From Salinilacustrithrix sp003476595 (GTDB lineage Bacteria > Actinomycetota > Acidimicrobiia > Acidimicrobiales > Salinilacustritrichaceae): a stretch of DNA of 64,000 nt. The notes under the pieces were generated by a model. That model did no database searches. It was given only the letters and a program-made list of their open reading frames with translations, and was not told where the DNA came from. The DNA is taken from contig CAXAUZ010000003.1 of NCBI GenBank assembly GCA_963972525.1, positions 124,001 to 188,000 on the forward strand, written 5' to 3'. Positions 1 through 8,533 of this stretch are shown here, piece after piece (the stretch's first letter is position 1; every line of letters begins with the position of its first letter). The position numbers and the translations under genes are program-made.

Positions 1-705
1 CTCTCGCCGATCATGTTCGTGCTGCTGTTCGCCTACGTGTTCGGCAACTCGATCGACATCCCGGGCACCACCTACCGGGAGTTCCTGATCGCCGGCATCT
101 TCGCCCAGACCGTGCTGTTCGGAGCCACCTTCACCGGGGCGGGCATCGCCGAGGACATGCAGAAGGGCATCATCGACCGGTTCAAGTCGCTGCCGATGTC
201 CCGGTCGGCCGTGCTCGCCGGCCGCACCGCCAGCGACGTGATCTACAACGTGCTCTCGGTGGCGATCATGGCCCTCACCGGCCTGGCCGTCGGCTGGCGC
301 ATCCGGGGCTCGATCCTGGAAGCCGTCGGCGGGTTCGCCCTGCTGCTGCTCTTCGCCTACGCGATCTCGTGGGTGATGGCCTGGGTCGCGCTGCTCGTGC
401 CGAGCGTGGAGGTCATCAACAACGCATCGTTCATGGTGATCTTCCCGCTCACGTTCGTGGCCAACACCTTCGTGCCGGCCGAGGACCTCCCGGGGCCGCT
501 GCAGACGTTCGCCGAGTGGAACCCGGTCTCGGCGGTGACCCAGGCGGCGCGCGAGCTGTTCGGCAACATCCCGCCCGGGACCCCCGAGCCCACGGCGTGG
601 TCGCTGCAGAACCCGGTCCTCTACACCCTCATCTGGGTGGTGATCACCGTGGCCGTGTTCGCGCCGCTCTCGGTCTCCCGGTACCAGCGCACCAGCACGC
701 GCTGA
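1..705 (+). CDS. ABC-2 type transporter permease (5' truncated)
   Basis: Membrane subunit of an ABC exporter of the DrrB/ABC-2 type. The frame is open from base 1, so the N-terminus lies outside the window; 234 residues are visible. The first visible residues, LSPIMFVLLFAYVFGNSI, match the segment after the first membrane helix in this family, and about five further hydrophobic helices follow, with the cytoplasmic stretch EDMQKGIIDRFKSLPMSR typical of the coupling region. The ATPase partner is expected upstream, out of view. Substrate cannot be told; DrrB relatives export drugs or lipids. The protein ends normally, and the next gene is about 100 bases downstream. Family call is firm, substrate unknown. 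Confidence 0.85.
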   Translation, partial: LSPIMFVLLFAYVFGNSIDIPGTTYREFLIAGIFAQTVLFGATFTGAGIAEDMQKGIIDRFKSLPMSRSAVLAGRTASDVIYNVLSVAIMALTGLAVGWRIRGSILEAVGGFALLLLFAYAISWVMAWVALLVPSVEVINNASFMVIFPLTFVANTFVPAEDLPGPLQTFAEWNPVSAVTQAARELFGNIPPGTPEPTAWSLQNPVLYTLIWVVITVAVFAPLSVSRYQRTSTR

Positions 706-813
706 TCGGCCGCCTCGCCGGCCTCACCACCCGGCCCCCACGTGGACGGGAGGTGGACGGGAGATGTCGTATCGGTGAACGGCGGTGTGCAAGGGTCACG
801 CCGCCGCCCCCCG

Positions 814-1983
814 ATGTCGAGGCCGCCCGTGGTCAGCACCCGCCCCTCCACCACCGACGCAGCGACCGAGCGCCGGGTCCCCGCGCCCATCCGGGCCGCG
901 GTCGTCATCGCGCTGCTGTTCCTCTTCCTCGTCGGGGTCGGCCTGCTCGAGTCCGGGATCAACGCCCTCGGCAGCGACGTCCAGGAGGAGCTGTTCTCCA
1001 GCGTCTCGAACCCGATGGCCGGGCTGTTCGTCGGCATCCTCGCCACCGTGCTGGCCCAGTCGTCGTCGGTCACCACCTCGACCATCGTCGGCCTCGTCGG
1101 CGCCGGCCTCCTCGGCATCGACGACGCGGTGCCCATGATCATGGGCGCCAACATCGGCACCACGGTCACGAACACGCTCGCCTCGCTCGGTCACCTGCGG
1201 CGTCCGGCGGAGTTCCGCCTGGCGTTCGCGGCGGCCACGGTGCACGACGCGTTCAACCTCCTGGCCGTCAGCGTCCTGCTGCCCATCGAGCTGCTCACCG
1301 GCGTGCTGTCCAGCGCCGCCGAGTTCCTCACCGAGCTCCTCGTCGGGGGGAGCGGGGCCGAGTTCGACAGCCCGTTCAAGGCCGCGGTCAAGGTCCCCGT
1401 CGGCTGGGTCGAGGAGCTGTGGGGCGACGTCGTCGGCCTGGAGGGGACCCTGCTCGGCGTGGTGCTGGTGGTCACCGGCCTGGCCGCCATCTTCCTCGCG
1501 CTCACCTTCGTCACGAAGAACATGCGCCAGCTGATCGCCGCCCGCGTGGAGCGCTCGATCAACGCCATGCTCGGCCGGGGCGGGGGCGTCCCCGCCATCC
1601 TGCTCGGCGTCATCATCACGGTGGCGGTGCAGTCGTCGAGCATCACCACCTCGATCATGATCCCGCTGTCGGCGGCCGGCGTCGTGTCGCTGGTCAACGC
1701 CTACCCGGTCACCCTCGGCGCCAACGTCGGCACCACCATCAGCGCCCTGCTGGCGTCGCTGGCCACCGACCGGCCCGAGGCGCTCACGGTCGCCCTCGTC
1801 CACACGCTGTTCAACGTGGCCGGGATCCTGCTCTTCTACCCGGTGCCGGCGCTCCGCCGGCTCCCGATCCGGATCGCCGAGGGGCTCGCCGAGATGGCCG
1901 CCCGCCGGCGCTCGATGGTGATCGGGTATGTCATCGTCACGTTCCTGGTCATCCCGGCCATCGGCGTGATCCTCCTGCGATGA
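814..1983 (+). CDS. Na/Pi-cotransporter II-related membrane protein
   Basis: Probable sodium-dependent phosphate transporter (SLC34/NptA-like), 389 residues from ATG 814. The diagnostic duplicated QSSS motif is visible: QSSSVTTST near residue 82 and QSSSITTSI near residue 273, each followed by a Gly-rich segment (GANIGTTVTNTLASLG and GANVGTTISALLASL), the inverted-repeat substrate site of the family. About eight to ten hydrophobic helices. In-frame GTG 775 and ATG 742 are alternative starts, but the residues they add are Arg/Gly-rich and not family-like. A PhoU-domain gene begins 11 bases after the stop; in many bacteria these two units are fused in one protein, so the pair very likely works together in phosphate handling. 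Confidence 0.85.
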   Translation: MSRPPVVSTRPSTTDAATERRVPAPIRAAVVIALLFLFLVGVGLLESGINALGSDVQEELFSSVSNPMAGLFVGILATVLAQSSSVTTSTIVGLVGAGLLGIDDAVPMIMGANIGTTVTNTLASLGHLRRPAEFRLAFAAATVHDAFNLLAVSVLLPIELLTGVLSSAAEFLTELLVGGSGAEFDSPFKAAVKVPVGWVEELWGDVVGLEGTLLGVVLVVTGLAAIFLALTFVTKNMRQLIAARVERSINAMLGRGGGVPAILLGVIITVAVQSSSITTSIMIPLSAAGVVSLVNAYPVTLGANVGTTISALLASLATDRPEALTVALVHTLFNVAGILLFYPVPALRRLPIRIAEGLAEMAARRRSMVIGYVIVTFLVIPAIGVILLR

Positions 1984-1994
1984 GGTGTTGATCC

Positions 1995-2651
1995 ATGGTG
2001 TTCTCGTTCTTCCGCGGCGGTGACGAAGGCCTCGAGCACGTCCAGCACGAGATCGTGTCGATGGTCGGTCGCTGCCAGCACAGCTTCGACCTGGCGATGA
2101 GCTGCCTCGTCACCGATGGCGACATCGAGCGGATCGGTGAGGAGGTGCGCGCCACCGACTGGGCCATCAACGGCATCGAGGAGAGCGTGCGGCGGGAGCT
2201 CGTGGTCCACTCCGCCGTCCACGGGGGCGCCGACGTCGGGGCCGTGCTCGCCTCGCTGCTCATGGTGAAGAAGCTCGAGCGGGTCGGGGACCAGGCCAAG
2301 AACATCTTCGACCTGGCCGCCGAGGGGGTCCGGTTCAGCGAAGCCGACGACTACGAGCGGTTCCTCGACTTCCGCAGCCAGGTCTCCCAGCTCTACGCCG
2401 ACACGGCCGACGCCCTGGCCGAGCCGGACACCGCCGACGTGGACGGGTTGGGCGAGCGCGCCGAGGCGCTCATGACCACCTTCGACGGCCTGGTCAACGC
2501 CCTGATCCACGCCGACGCGCCCGCTCGCTACGCCGTGCCGCGCGCCATGCTGTTCCGCTACCTCAAGCGGATCTGCGCCAACCTGACGAGCGTGGCCACC
2601 ACGGCGGCCACCGGCATCGACCGCACCGGGGACGTCGACCTCGACGAGTGA
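1995..2651 (+). CDS. PhoU-domain protein
   Basis: A 218-residue, all-helical PhoU-type protein. The signature helix LMVKKLERVGDQAKNIFDLA (around residues 89-108) carries the E/R-x-x-D pattern used for metal-cluster binding in PhoU proteins. It has one and a half PhoU repeats rather than the two of classical PhoU (about 220-240 residues). It lies 11 bases downstream of the Na/Pi transporter and 13 bases upstream of the next gene, so one transcript is likely. Inferred role: gating or feedback on the neighbouring phosphate transporter rather than on a Pst system, since no pst gene is in view. Confidence 0.85.
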   Translation: MVFSFFRGGDEGLEHVQHEIVSMVGRCQHSFDLAMSCLVTDGDIERIGEEVRATDWAINGIEESVRRELVVHSAVHGGADVGAVLASLLMVKKLERVGDQAKNIFDLAAEGVRFSEADDYERFLDFRSQVSQLYADTADALAEPDTADVDGLGERAEALMTTFDGLVNALIHADAPARYAVPRAMLFRYLKRICANLTSVATTAATGIDRTGDVDLDE

Positions 2652-2664
2652 CCGGCGTGGCAGG

Positions 2665-3813
2665 GTGACGCCCATGGTGCGCCCCGCCGACGGTCCCGAT
2701 CAGGTGCAGCTCGCCGGGCCGCCGCGTGTGCCCCGCTGGCTCGACGTGCTCACCGCCTGGAGCTGGCGGCTCCTCATCGTCGGCCTCGCCGTGTACGCCA
2801 CCGGCATCGTCGCCGCGCAGCTGCGGATCGTGCTGCTGCCGGTCGGCATCGCGCTGCTCCTCGCCACCGTCCTCATCCCGGTGCGCAAGCTCTTCACCGA
2901 CCGCGGCGTCCCGGTGCCGCTCGCCATGCTCGGCACGGTCGCCGTGTTCTTCGGCACCGTGTTCTTCGTCGGCTGGGTCATCGTCCCCCCGCTCATCGAC
3001 GAGTTCTCCGGCCTCGACACCACCCTCGAGACCGCGGCCGACGACGTCCAGGAGTGGCTCATCGACGGTCCGCTCGGCCTGAGCGAGGACTTCGTCGTGG
3101 ATGCCCGTGCGCGCATCGAGGAGGCGGCCGACAGCGCCAGCATCTCCGAGGGTGCGGTGGTGGACGGGGCCACGCTGGCCGGTGAGGTCCTCGCCGGGCT
3201 GCTGCTGGCGCTCGTCGTCACCTTCTTCGTGGTCAAGGACGGACCGATGATCCAGCGAGCCGTGCTGTCGCGGTTCTCCGAGCCGCGCCAGGTCCAGCTG
3301 CGCGCCGCGGGCAACGGCGCGTGGCGCGCCCTCGGCGGCTACCTGCGCGGCGCGGCTGCGCTGGGCGTCGTCGAAGGTGTCGTGATCGGCGCCACGATGC
3401 TGATCGTCGGCGCCGACCTGGCCCTGCCGGTGGCCGCCCTCACGTTCGTCTCGGCCTTCTTCCCCTTCGTCGGCGCGATCGCCGCCGGGATCATCGCCGT
3501 CTCCGTCACCCTCGTCACCGGGGGCACGGCGGCGGCCGGCATCGTGGCGATCGTGGCGGTCGTGGTGCAACAGCTCGACAACGACCTGCTCGCCCCCGTC
3601 ATCTACGGCAAGGCCCTCCAGCTCCACCCGCTGGTCGTGATCCTGGCCCTCACGACCGGCGCCGCCATCGCCGGCATCGCCGGGGCCTTCATCGCCGTGC
3701 CACTCGTGGCCGTGGCCGTCCGCGCCGGGGTCGCGGTGCGGGCGCTCGACGAAGGTGACCTCGACGACCCTGATGCGGCCCGGGCCCTCGACGCGAGTCC
3801 CCCCGACCCCTGA
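2665..3813 (+). CDS. AI-2E family transporter (PerM/UPF0118)
   Basis: Membrane protein of the AI-2 exporter superfamily, 382 residues from GTG 2665 (ATG 2674 is an equally good start, giving 379). Family layout is clear: three N-terminal helices, a long soluble segment (about residues 110-165), then a helix with VVTFFVVKDG and the conserved C-terminal block with QQLDNDLLAPVIYGKALQLH, which is the most conserved stretch of the family. Members export autoinducer-2, act as Na/H antiporters or permeases, or are unassigned; the substrate here cannot be read. It follows the PhoU-domain gene closely and may be co-transcribed with it. Confidence 0.85.
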   Translation: MTPMVRPADGPDQVQLAGPPRVPRWLDVLTAWSWRLLIVGLAVYATGIVAAQLRIVLLPVGIALLLATVLIPVRKLFTDRGVPVPLAMLGTVAVFFGTVFFVGWVIVPPLIDEFSGLDTTLETAADDVQEWLIDGPLGLSEDFVVDARARIEEAADSASISEGAVVDGATLAGEVLAGLLLALVVTFFVVKDGPMIQRAVLSRFSEPRQVQLRAAGNGAWRALGGYLRGAAALGVVEGVVIGATMLIVGADLALPVAALTFVSAFFPFVGAIAAGIIAVSVTLVTGGTAAAGIVAIVAVVVQQLDNDLLAPVIYGKALQLHPLVVILALTTGAAIAGIAGAFIAVPLVAVAVRAGVAVRALDEGDLDDPDAARALDASPPDP

Positions 3814-3892
3814 CGGGGCCGGGACCCGAGACCCTGGGCAAGGTCGGAACCGTGCGCGAGGGTGGCGGGATCACCGATCGAGGAGGCGTCCG

Positions 3893-4936
3893 ATGAAGGC
3901 CCTGCAGCTGACCGCGTTCAAGCAGCCAGGCGAGCTGGTCGAGGTCGACCAGCCCGAGCCGGGACCGGGAGAGGTGCTGATCCGCGTCGGCGGCGCGGGG
4001 GCGTGCCACTCGGACCTGCACCTGATGCACGACTTCGAGCCCGGCATGATGCCGTGGAACCCGCCCTTCACCCTCGGTCACGAGAACGCCGGATGGGTGG
4101 AGGCGCTCGGCGCGGGCGTCTCGGGGCTGGAGGTCGGTGAAGCCGTCGCCGTCTACGGACCGTGGGGCTGCGGGCTCTGCCGGCGCTGCGCGCTCGGCAT
4201 GGAGAACTACTGCGAGCGCCCCGACCTCACCGGCGGCGCGGTCGGTGGCCTCGGCGCCGACGGCGGCATGGCGCCCTACATGGTGGTGCCGGCCGTCCGC
4301 CACGTCGTGCCCATCGGCGATCTCGACCCCGCGGAGGCGGCGCCGCTCACCGACGCCGGCCTCACGCCCTACCACGCCGTCAAGCGGGGACTCCCGCTGC
4401 TGACGCCGGGGACGACGGCGGTGGTCATCGGCGTCGGCGGCCTCGGCCACATGGCCGTGCAGATGCTGCGGGCCCTCAGCCCCGCCACCGTGATCGCCGT
4501 CGATCAGCGACCGGAGGCGCTCCGCCTCGCCGAATCCGTCGGCGCGCACCACGGCGTGGTCTCCGACGACGAGGCTGCGGCCACCATCCGCGACCTCTCC
4601 GGCGGCCAGGGAGCCGACGTGGTGCTGGACTGCGTGGGCGCGGACGCGACCCTCGCGCTCGGCGCCGCCGCCAGCCGCGTGCTCGGGCAGCTCACCATCG
4701 TGGGCATCGCCGGCGGCACGCTGCCGATGAGCTTCTTCAGCATCCCCTACGAGGTGTCGGTCGCCACGACGTACTGGGGCAGCCTGCCCGAGCTGCACGA
4801 GGTGCTCGCCATGGCTCGGTCGGGGATCATCACCCCCCACGTCACCCGCTTCGACCTCGACGAGGCCCCGTCGGTCTACGAGCGCCTCGCGGCCGGCGAG
4901 ATCGAGGGCCGGGCGGTCATCGTCCCGACGTCGTGA
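3893..4936 (+). CDS. Zinc-dependent alcohol dehydrogenase (MDR family)
   Basis: NAD(P)-dependent medium-chain alcohol dehydrogenase, 347 residues. ATG 3893 is chosen because a GAGGAGG ribosome site lies at about 3880-3886; the open frame upstream is not family-like. Catalytic-zinc ligands are Cys38 (with the CHSD motif) and the GHE motif at 62-64; the structural zinc cluster is Cys93, Cys96, Cys99 and Cys107. The Rossmann motif GVGGLGHMAVQ follows in the middle of the protein. Length fits the family (340-350). Substrate is probably a primary or secondary alcohol but is not determined. The next gene has its own promoter. Confidence 0.9.
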   Translation: MKALQLTAFKQPGELVEVDQPEPGPGEVLIRVGGAGACHSDLHLMHDFEPGMMPWNPPFTLGHENAGWVEALGAGVSGLEVGEAVAVYGPWGCGLCRRCALGMENYCERPDLTGGAVGGLGADGGMAPYMVVPAVRHVVPIGDLDPAEAAPLTDAGLTPYHAVKRGLPLLTPGTTAVVIGVGGLGHMAVQMLRALSPATVIAVDQRPEALRLAESVGAHHGVVSDDEAAATIRDLSGGQGADVVLDCVGADATLALGAAASRVLGQLTIVGIAGGTLPMSFFSIPYEVSVATTYWGSLPELHEVLAMARSGIITPHVTRFDLDEAPSVYERLAAGEIEGRAVIVPTS

Positions 4937-4950
4937 GGTCGTCGGCCCCG

Positions 4951-4963
4951 TAGCCTCGGGTCC
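4951..4963 (+). promoter_or_regulatory. Leaderless promoter of gluconokinase gene
   Basis: TAGCCT at 4951-4956 is followed by 7 bases and then ATG 4964. A -10 hexamer at this spacing places the transcription start on or next to the A of ATG, the leaderless arrangement common in actinobacteria. No Shine-Dalgarno sequence is present. Confidence 0.6.
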
Positions 4964-5470
4964 ATGACGGCTGCGCCCCAGACGCTGGTGCTCACCGGCG
5001 TCTCGGGTGCCGGCAAGTCCACGGTCGGGCGCGCGCTGGCCGATCGGATCGGCGCGGTCCTGCTCGACGCCGACGACTTCCACCCGGAGGCCAACCGCCA
5101 GAAGATGGCCGATGGCGAGCCCCTCACCGACGCCGACCGAGACCCGTGGATCGACACCCTGGTCGCCGAGCTGGCCCATCGGGCCCGATCCGGCGACCGG
5201 GTCGTGCTGGCGTGCTCGGCGCTGCGGCGCCAGCACCGCGTCCGCCTGCTCGACGCCGCACCCGACGTGGCGCTGGTGCACCTCGAGGTCGGCCCCGAGG
5301 AGCTGGCCCGGCGCCTGGCGAGCCGCACCGAGCACTTCATGCCCGCCGAGCTGCTCCACAGCCAGCTCGCCGACCTGGAGCACCCGTCGGGCGAGCACCA
5401 CGCCGTCGTGGACGGCGAGGCCCCCGTGGCGTCCGTGGTCGACGACATCCTGCGAGTGGCCCAGGAGTAG
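4964..5470 (+). CDS. gntK: Gluconokinase
   Basis: Phosphorylates D-gluconate to 6-phosphogluconate, feeding the pentose phosphate or Entner-Doudoroff route. The protein is 168 residues, the normal size for GntK/IdnK. Visible motifs: P-loop GVSGAGKST (residues about 13-21), the substrate-side motif DADDFHPEANRQKMADG, PLTDADRDPW, and CSALRRQHRVRLL, all in the order of characterised gluconokinases. The start is fixed by the leaderless promoter just upstream. No gluconate permease or repressor is adjacent, so it appears to be a single-gene unit. Confidence 0.92.
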   Translation: MTAAPQTLVLTGVSGAGKSTVGRALADRIGAVLLDADDFHPEANRQKMADGEPLTDADRDPWIDTLVAELAHRARSGDRVVLACSALRRQHRVRLLDAAPDVALVHLEVGPEELARRLASRTEHFMPAELLHSQLADLEHPSGEHHAVVDGEAPVASVVDDILRVAQE

Positions 5471-5526
5471 CGGGTCGGGACCGAGGACCCTGTCGCAGGG
5501 GGTGGCGCGACCGGCACGATCGGGAC

Positions 5527-5955
5527 ATGGACAGCACCGGAGGAACCAGTCTCGACCACCAGGGCCTGGAGGTCATCGCCCCGGAGGAGTGCTGGCAGCT
5601 CCTCGCCGACTCGCCCGTGGGACGGGTCGCGTTCAACGAGGCGGGTGAGCCGATGGTGCTCCCCGTCAACCACGCGGTCGTCGGGCACCGGATCGTGTTC
5701 CGGACACTGCGTGGCTCGCTCCTCCACGAGGCGCTCATGGCCGAGCCCGTGGCCTTCCAGGTGGACAGCTTCGACGTCATCGAGCGAACCGGCTGGAGCG
5801 TGCTGGTGCGTGGCGTCGCCGACCTCGCCGACGACCCCGAGGAGCTCGAGAAGCTGGAGCTGCACCCGTGGGCCGACTCGGTCGAGCGGGAGGACTGGGT
5901 CCAGATCCGGGCCGAGGAGATCTCCGGCCGGCGGATCGTCCCCGACGCGAGCTGA
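5527..5955 (+). CDS. Pyridoxamine 5'-phosphate oxidase-fold flavin protein
   Basis: A 142-residue split-barrel protein of the PNPOx-like group (PF12900 type), common in multiple copies in actinobacteria and usually binding FMN or F420. Family-typical stretches are CWQLLADSPVGRVAF, then PMVLPVNHAVVGHRIVFRT, and the later WSVLVRGVADL. The enzyme reaction is unknown; relatives act as flavin or F420-dependent reductases or simple binding proteins. ATG 5527 is chosen because the N-terminus then aligns with the family; CACGAT six bases upstream could be a weak leaderless -10. It converges with the antiporter gene, leaving only 6 bases between stops. Confidence 0.8.
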   Translation: MDSTGGTSLDHQGLEVIAPEECWQLLADSPVGRVAFNEAGEPMVLPVNHAVVGHRIVFRTLRGSLLHEALMAEPVAFQVDSFDVIERTGWSVLVRGVADLADDPEELEKLELHPWADSVEREDWVQIRAEEISGRRIVPDAS

Positions 5956-5961
5956 GGGCGC

Positions 5962-7158
5962 TCAGGTCGACGCCGTGCTCGCCAGCCTCGCGGGGACGGG
6001 GATGCGGTCGGCGTACTTGGCCGCCATCGGGCCGAGCACCGCGGTGATGAGCACGTAGGCGGCCGCGAACGCGCCGAGGTCGGCACCGTCCACGGTGCTC
6101 ACGCCGAGGGACGCGATCACGATGGAGAACTCGCCCCGGGCGATCAGCGCCGTGCCGGCACGGACGCGGCCCCGGACCCCGATGCCGGATCGCCCGGCGG
6201 CGACCCACCCCGAGAGCATCTTGGTCGCCGCGCTCACGACGGCGAGGGCGAGGGCGGGCAGCAGCACGTCCACGAGCGAGCGCGGGGCGATGCCGAAGGA
6301 GAAGAAGAGGAAGAAGATGGGGGCGAAGAGGTTGCGCAGCGGCTCGACGAGCACCGTCGCGCGGTGCTGCACCGGCCCGGACAGGGCGAGCCCGACGAGG
6401 AACGCCCCGATGGCGCTGGAGACCTGGAGCTGCTCGGCGAGGCCGCCGACGAGCAGCGTCAGGCCGAAGATCGAGAGCAGGAGGGATTCGTCGCCGCCCG
6501 GCGCCAGCATGGCGCTGAGCCGGGCACCGCTGCCGAGGGCGAGCATGAGGATCACGCCGACGGCGGCGAGCGCGATGCCCACGGTGACGACCGTGTCGAG
6601 GGCGGTGCGACCGGCGACGAGAGCGGCGGCGATCGGCAGGTAGACGGCCATGGCCAGGTCCTCGATCACGAGCACGTTCAGGACCGATGGCGTCTCCCGG
6701 TTGCCCAGGCGGTGCAGGTCGGTCAGGACCTTGGCGACGACGCCGGAGGAGCTGACCCAGGTGACGCCGCCGAGGAGCACCACCGAGGTGGTCTCCCAGC
6801 CGAGGGCGAGGCCGGCGAGGAAGCCGGGCGCGAAGTTCGCGATGGCGTCCACCACCCCGCTGCCCGTGCCGGTCCGCAGGCCGTGCCGCAGCTCGTCGGC
6901 CGTGTACTCGAGGCCGAGGGCGAACAGGAGCAGCAGCACGCCGATCTGGCCGCTGATGGCCAGGAAGTCCTGGCCGGCCTCGAGCGAGGTGAGGCCGCCC
7001 TCGCCGAGCGTCAGGCCCGCGAGCAGGTAGAGGGGGATCGCCGTGATCCCGAGGCGCCCGGCGATGCGGGCCAGCACGGCGAGCAGGACGACGACCCCGC
7101 CGATCTGGATGAAGGCCTCGGCCGTCTCCCCGCTGACCGCGGCCAGCACCGGCGTCAC
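5962..7158 (-). CDS. Cation:proton antiporter, KhtU-type (CPA2)
   Basis: Membrane antiporter of 398 residues with about twelve helices, belonging to the Kef/KhtU branch of the CPA2 superfamily, which expels K+ (or other monovalent cations) in exchange for protons. Family features include YLLAGLTLGEGGL in the second helix region, LLFALGLEYTADELR, and the mid-protein GAFLVGLALSGP before the loop to helix nine. It lacks the C-terminal NAD-binding RCK domain of KefB/C, as KhtU does. Its ATG overlaps the stop of the upstream KhtT-like gene by four bases, so synthesis of the two is coupled. Confidence 0.88.
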   Translation of the reverse strand: MTPVLAAVSGETAEAFIQIGGVVVLLAVLARIAGRLGITAIPLYLLAGLTLGEGGLTSLEAGQDFLAISGQIGVLLLLFALGLEYTADELRHGLRTGTGSGVVDAIANFAPGFLAGLALGWETTSVVLLGGVTWVSSSGVVAKVLTDLHRLGNRETPSVLNVLVIEDLAMAVYLPIAAALVAGRTALDTVVTVGIALAAVGVILMLALGSGARLSAMLAPGGDESLLLSIFGLTLLVGGLAEQLQVSSAIGAFLVGLALSGPVQHRATVLVEPLRNLFAPIFFLFFSFGIAPRSLVDVLLPALALAVVSAATKMLSGWVAAGRSGIGVRGRVRAGTALIARGEFSIVIASLGVSTVDGADLGAFAAAYVLITAVLGPMAAKYADRIPVPARLASTAST

Positions 7159-7637
7159 GGGCGCAGCGCCTGCCGGAGGAGCTCCAGGCCGTCCGTGGTG
7201 CCCACCGCGACCACGACGTCGCCGGCTTCGAGCACGTACTCGGGGCTCGGCGCGGGTTCGCTGACATCGCCCCGGATGACCGCCACCACCGAGGCGCCGG
7301 TGCGGGTGCGGAGCTCGCCGTCACCGATGCTCCGGTCGGCCATCTCGGACTCCTCCGCCACCTCGATCCACTCGAGGGTGAGCCCCTCGATGCGCTGCTG
7401 GACGGCGGCGAGCGCCTCGGTCACCTGGCTGGCTCCGAGCAGGTCGCTGAGCGTGCGGCTGTCGTCGGCGCTCAGCTCCAGCACGGAGCGGGCCACGTCG
7501 GGGTCCTTGCGGTCGTAGACGACGATCTCGCGGCGGCCCGAGTGGTGGTGCACCACCCCGACGTGGTCCTTGTCGCCCGTCTTGAACTCGTAGCGCACGC
7601 CCACCCCGGGCAGCTGCGTCTCGGTCACCTCGGCCAC
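7155..7637 (-). CDS. KhtT-like regulatory subunit with TrkA-C domain
   Basis: Soluble regulator of the antiporter encoded next in the operon. The 160-residue protein has the KhtT layout: an N-terminal half starting TETQLPGVGVRYEF with DKDHVGVVHHHSGRREIVVY, and a C-terminal RCK_C/TrkA-C domain (about residues 85-160: ASVVAVIRGD, then PEYVLEAGDVVVAVGTTDGL). In the characterised Bacillus system the TrkA-C domain controls antiport in response to pH, K+ and cyclic di-AMP; whether cyclic di-AMP is sensed here is inference. ATGA overlap with the antiporter gene supports a two-gene operon, in the same T-then-U order as in Bacillus. Confidence 0.88.
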   Translation of the reverse strand: MAEVTETQLPGVGVRYEFKTGDKDHVGVVHHHSGRREIVVYDRKDPDVARSVLELSADDSRTLSDLLGASQVTEALAAVQQRIEGLTLEWIEVAEESEMADRSIGDGELRTRTGASVVAVIRGDVSEPAPSPEYVLEAGDVVVAVGTTDGLELLRQALRP

Positions 7638-7689
7638 TGGCGCTCCTGTCGTCGGCGTCGCGGCCAGTCTGCCCGATGGCGCGAACCGC

Positions 7690-8199
7690 TCAGCCGGTGA
7701 CCTCGCGCAGGCGACCCGTCTCGACCTCGTACACGAAGCCCCGCACGTGCGCCTTGTGCTGGACGAACGGGGTCATCTGGATGCGTTGGATGGACTGGCG
7801 CACGTCCTCGTCGGGGTCGGTGAACGCCTCGAGCGACCACCACGGCTTGACCCCGAGCTCGGCGGCGAGCTCTTCGCGGAACTCGCGCTCGTCCACCTTG
7901 GAGAGGCCGCAGTCGGTGTGGTGCAGCAGCACGATCTCCTGCGTGCCGAGGAACCGCTGGGAGAGGCAGAGGGAGCGGATGACGTCGTCGGTGATGACCC
8001 CACCGGCGTTGCGGATGATGTGGGCCTCGCCGTTCCCGAGGCCGAGGATCTGGAAGATGTCCATCCGGGAGTCCATGCACGCCACGACGGCGAGGTTGCG
8101 CGTGGGGGCGACCTGGAGGTCGCTGTCGTGGAACACCCCGGCGTACTCCGCGTTCTTGGCCAGGAGCTCGTCGGTGTTGGGGGAGAAGGGCTCGGTCAT
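7690..8199 (-). CDS. Beta-class carbonic anhydrase
   Basis: Interconverts CO2 and bicarbonate. From ATG 8199 the protein is 169 residues, the size of the short beta-CA group (like mycobacterial Rv1284). All zinc and catalytic residues are visible: ACMDSRMD with Cys41, Asp43 and Arg45, then HHTDCG with His94 and Cys97. Longer in-frame starts would add residues with no family match. It is a single gene, divergent from the small-protein/winged-helix pair, with an AT-richer pocket in between that should hold promoters for both directions. Confidence 0.92.
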   Translation of the reverse strand: MTEPFSPNTDELLAKNAEYAGVFHDSDLQVAPTRNLAVVACMDSRMDIFQILGLGNGEAHIIRNAGGVITDDVIRSLCLSQRFLGTQEIVLLHHTDCGLSKVDEREFREELAAELGVKPWWSLEAFTDPDEDVRQSIQRIQMTPFVQHKAHVRGFVYEVETGRLREVTG

Positions 8200-8232
8200 G
8201 GCGGAGATGCTACGGCTCGACGGCAACTGACG

Positions 8233-8243
8233 CAATCTGATTG
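8233..8243. promoter_or_regulatory. Palindromic operator candidate
   Basis: CAATC-T-GATTG is a perfect 11-base inverted repeat inside the only AT-rich pocket of this stretch, between the divergent carbonic anhydrase gene and the winged-helix regulator pair. TTGACC (8241-8246) overlaps its right arm. It could be the autoregulatory site of the winged-helix protein; this is inference from position. Confidence 0.4.
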
Positions 8244-8275
8244 ACCTATTGAAAGTGGTGTGTTTGGCTCTCTCC

Positions 8276-8533
8276 ATGACCCCATCGCGTGCACTCGTCG
8301 ACGAGCTCGAGCGCCAGGTCCGGATCATCGAGCGGCTCTGGACCATCGCCCCGCCGACTCGCTACCGGGACGCCCCCAGGGTGCTCGGGAAGCTGGAGGG
8401 CGAGGTCCGGCACCTGCTGCTGCGAGCCCGCTGCGGCGCGAACGACGACCCGATCTGGGGCCAGGCGCTCGCGTGCGGGCGGCGGCTCGACCGGTTGCGG
8501 GCCGAGTGGCACCGGGATCCGTTGGCGGCATGA
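8276..8533 (+). CDS. Small helical protein of unknown function
   Basis: An 85-residue protein that I do not recognise. It is predicted helical and strongly basic/acidic (ALVDELERQVRIIERLW near the start, then LGKLEGEVRHLLLRARCG), with no membrane segment and two cysteines. ATG 8276 is preferred; TTG 8249 would extend it by nine residues into the promoter pocket. Its stop overlaps the ATG of the winged-helix gene (ATGA), so the two are translationally coupled and probably functionally linked, for example as a regulator and its binding or modulating partner. Codon use is like its neighbours, which supports a real gene. Confidence 0.6.
   Translation: MTPSRALVDELERQVRIIERLWTIAPPTRYRDAPRVLGKLEGEVRHLLLRARCGANDDPIWGQALACGRRLDRLRAEWHRDPLAA

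Noticed and set aside
3689..5401. A 570-codon minus-strand frame opposite the alcohol dehydrogenase and gluconokinase genes
   Set aside because: Both plus-strand genes have complete motif sets; the minus frame is His/Arg/Gly-rich with no recognisable domain.
6364..7518. A plus-strand frame of 384 codons opposite the KhtT/KhtU genes
   Set aside because: Composition is typical of antisense shadow, and the minus-strand pair has clear domains and an ATGA overlap.
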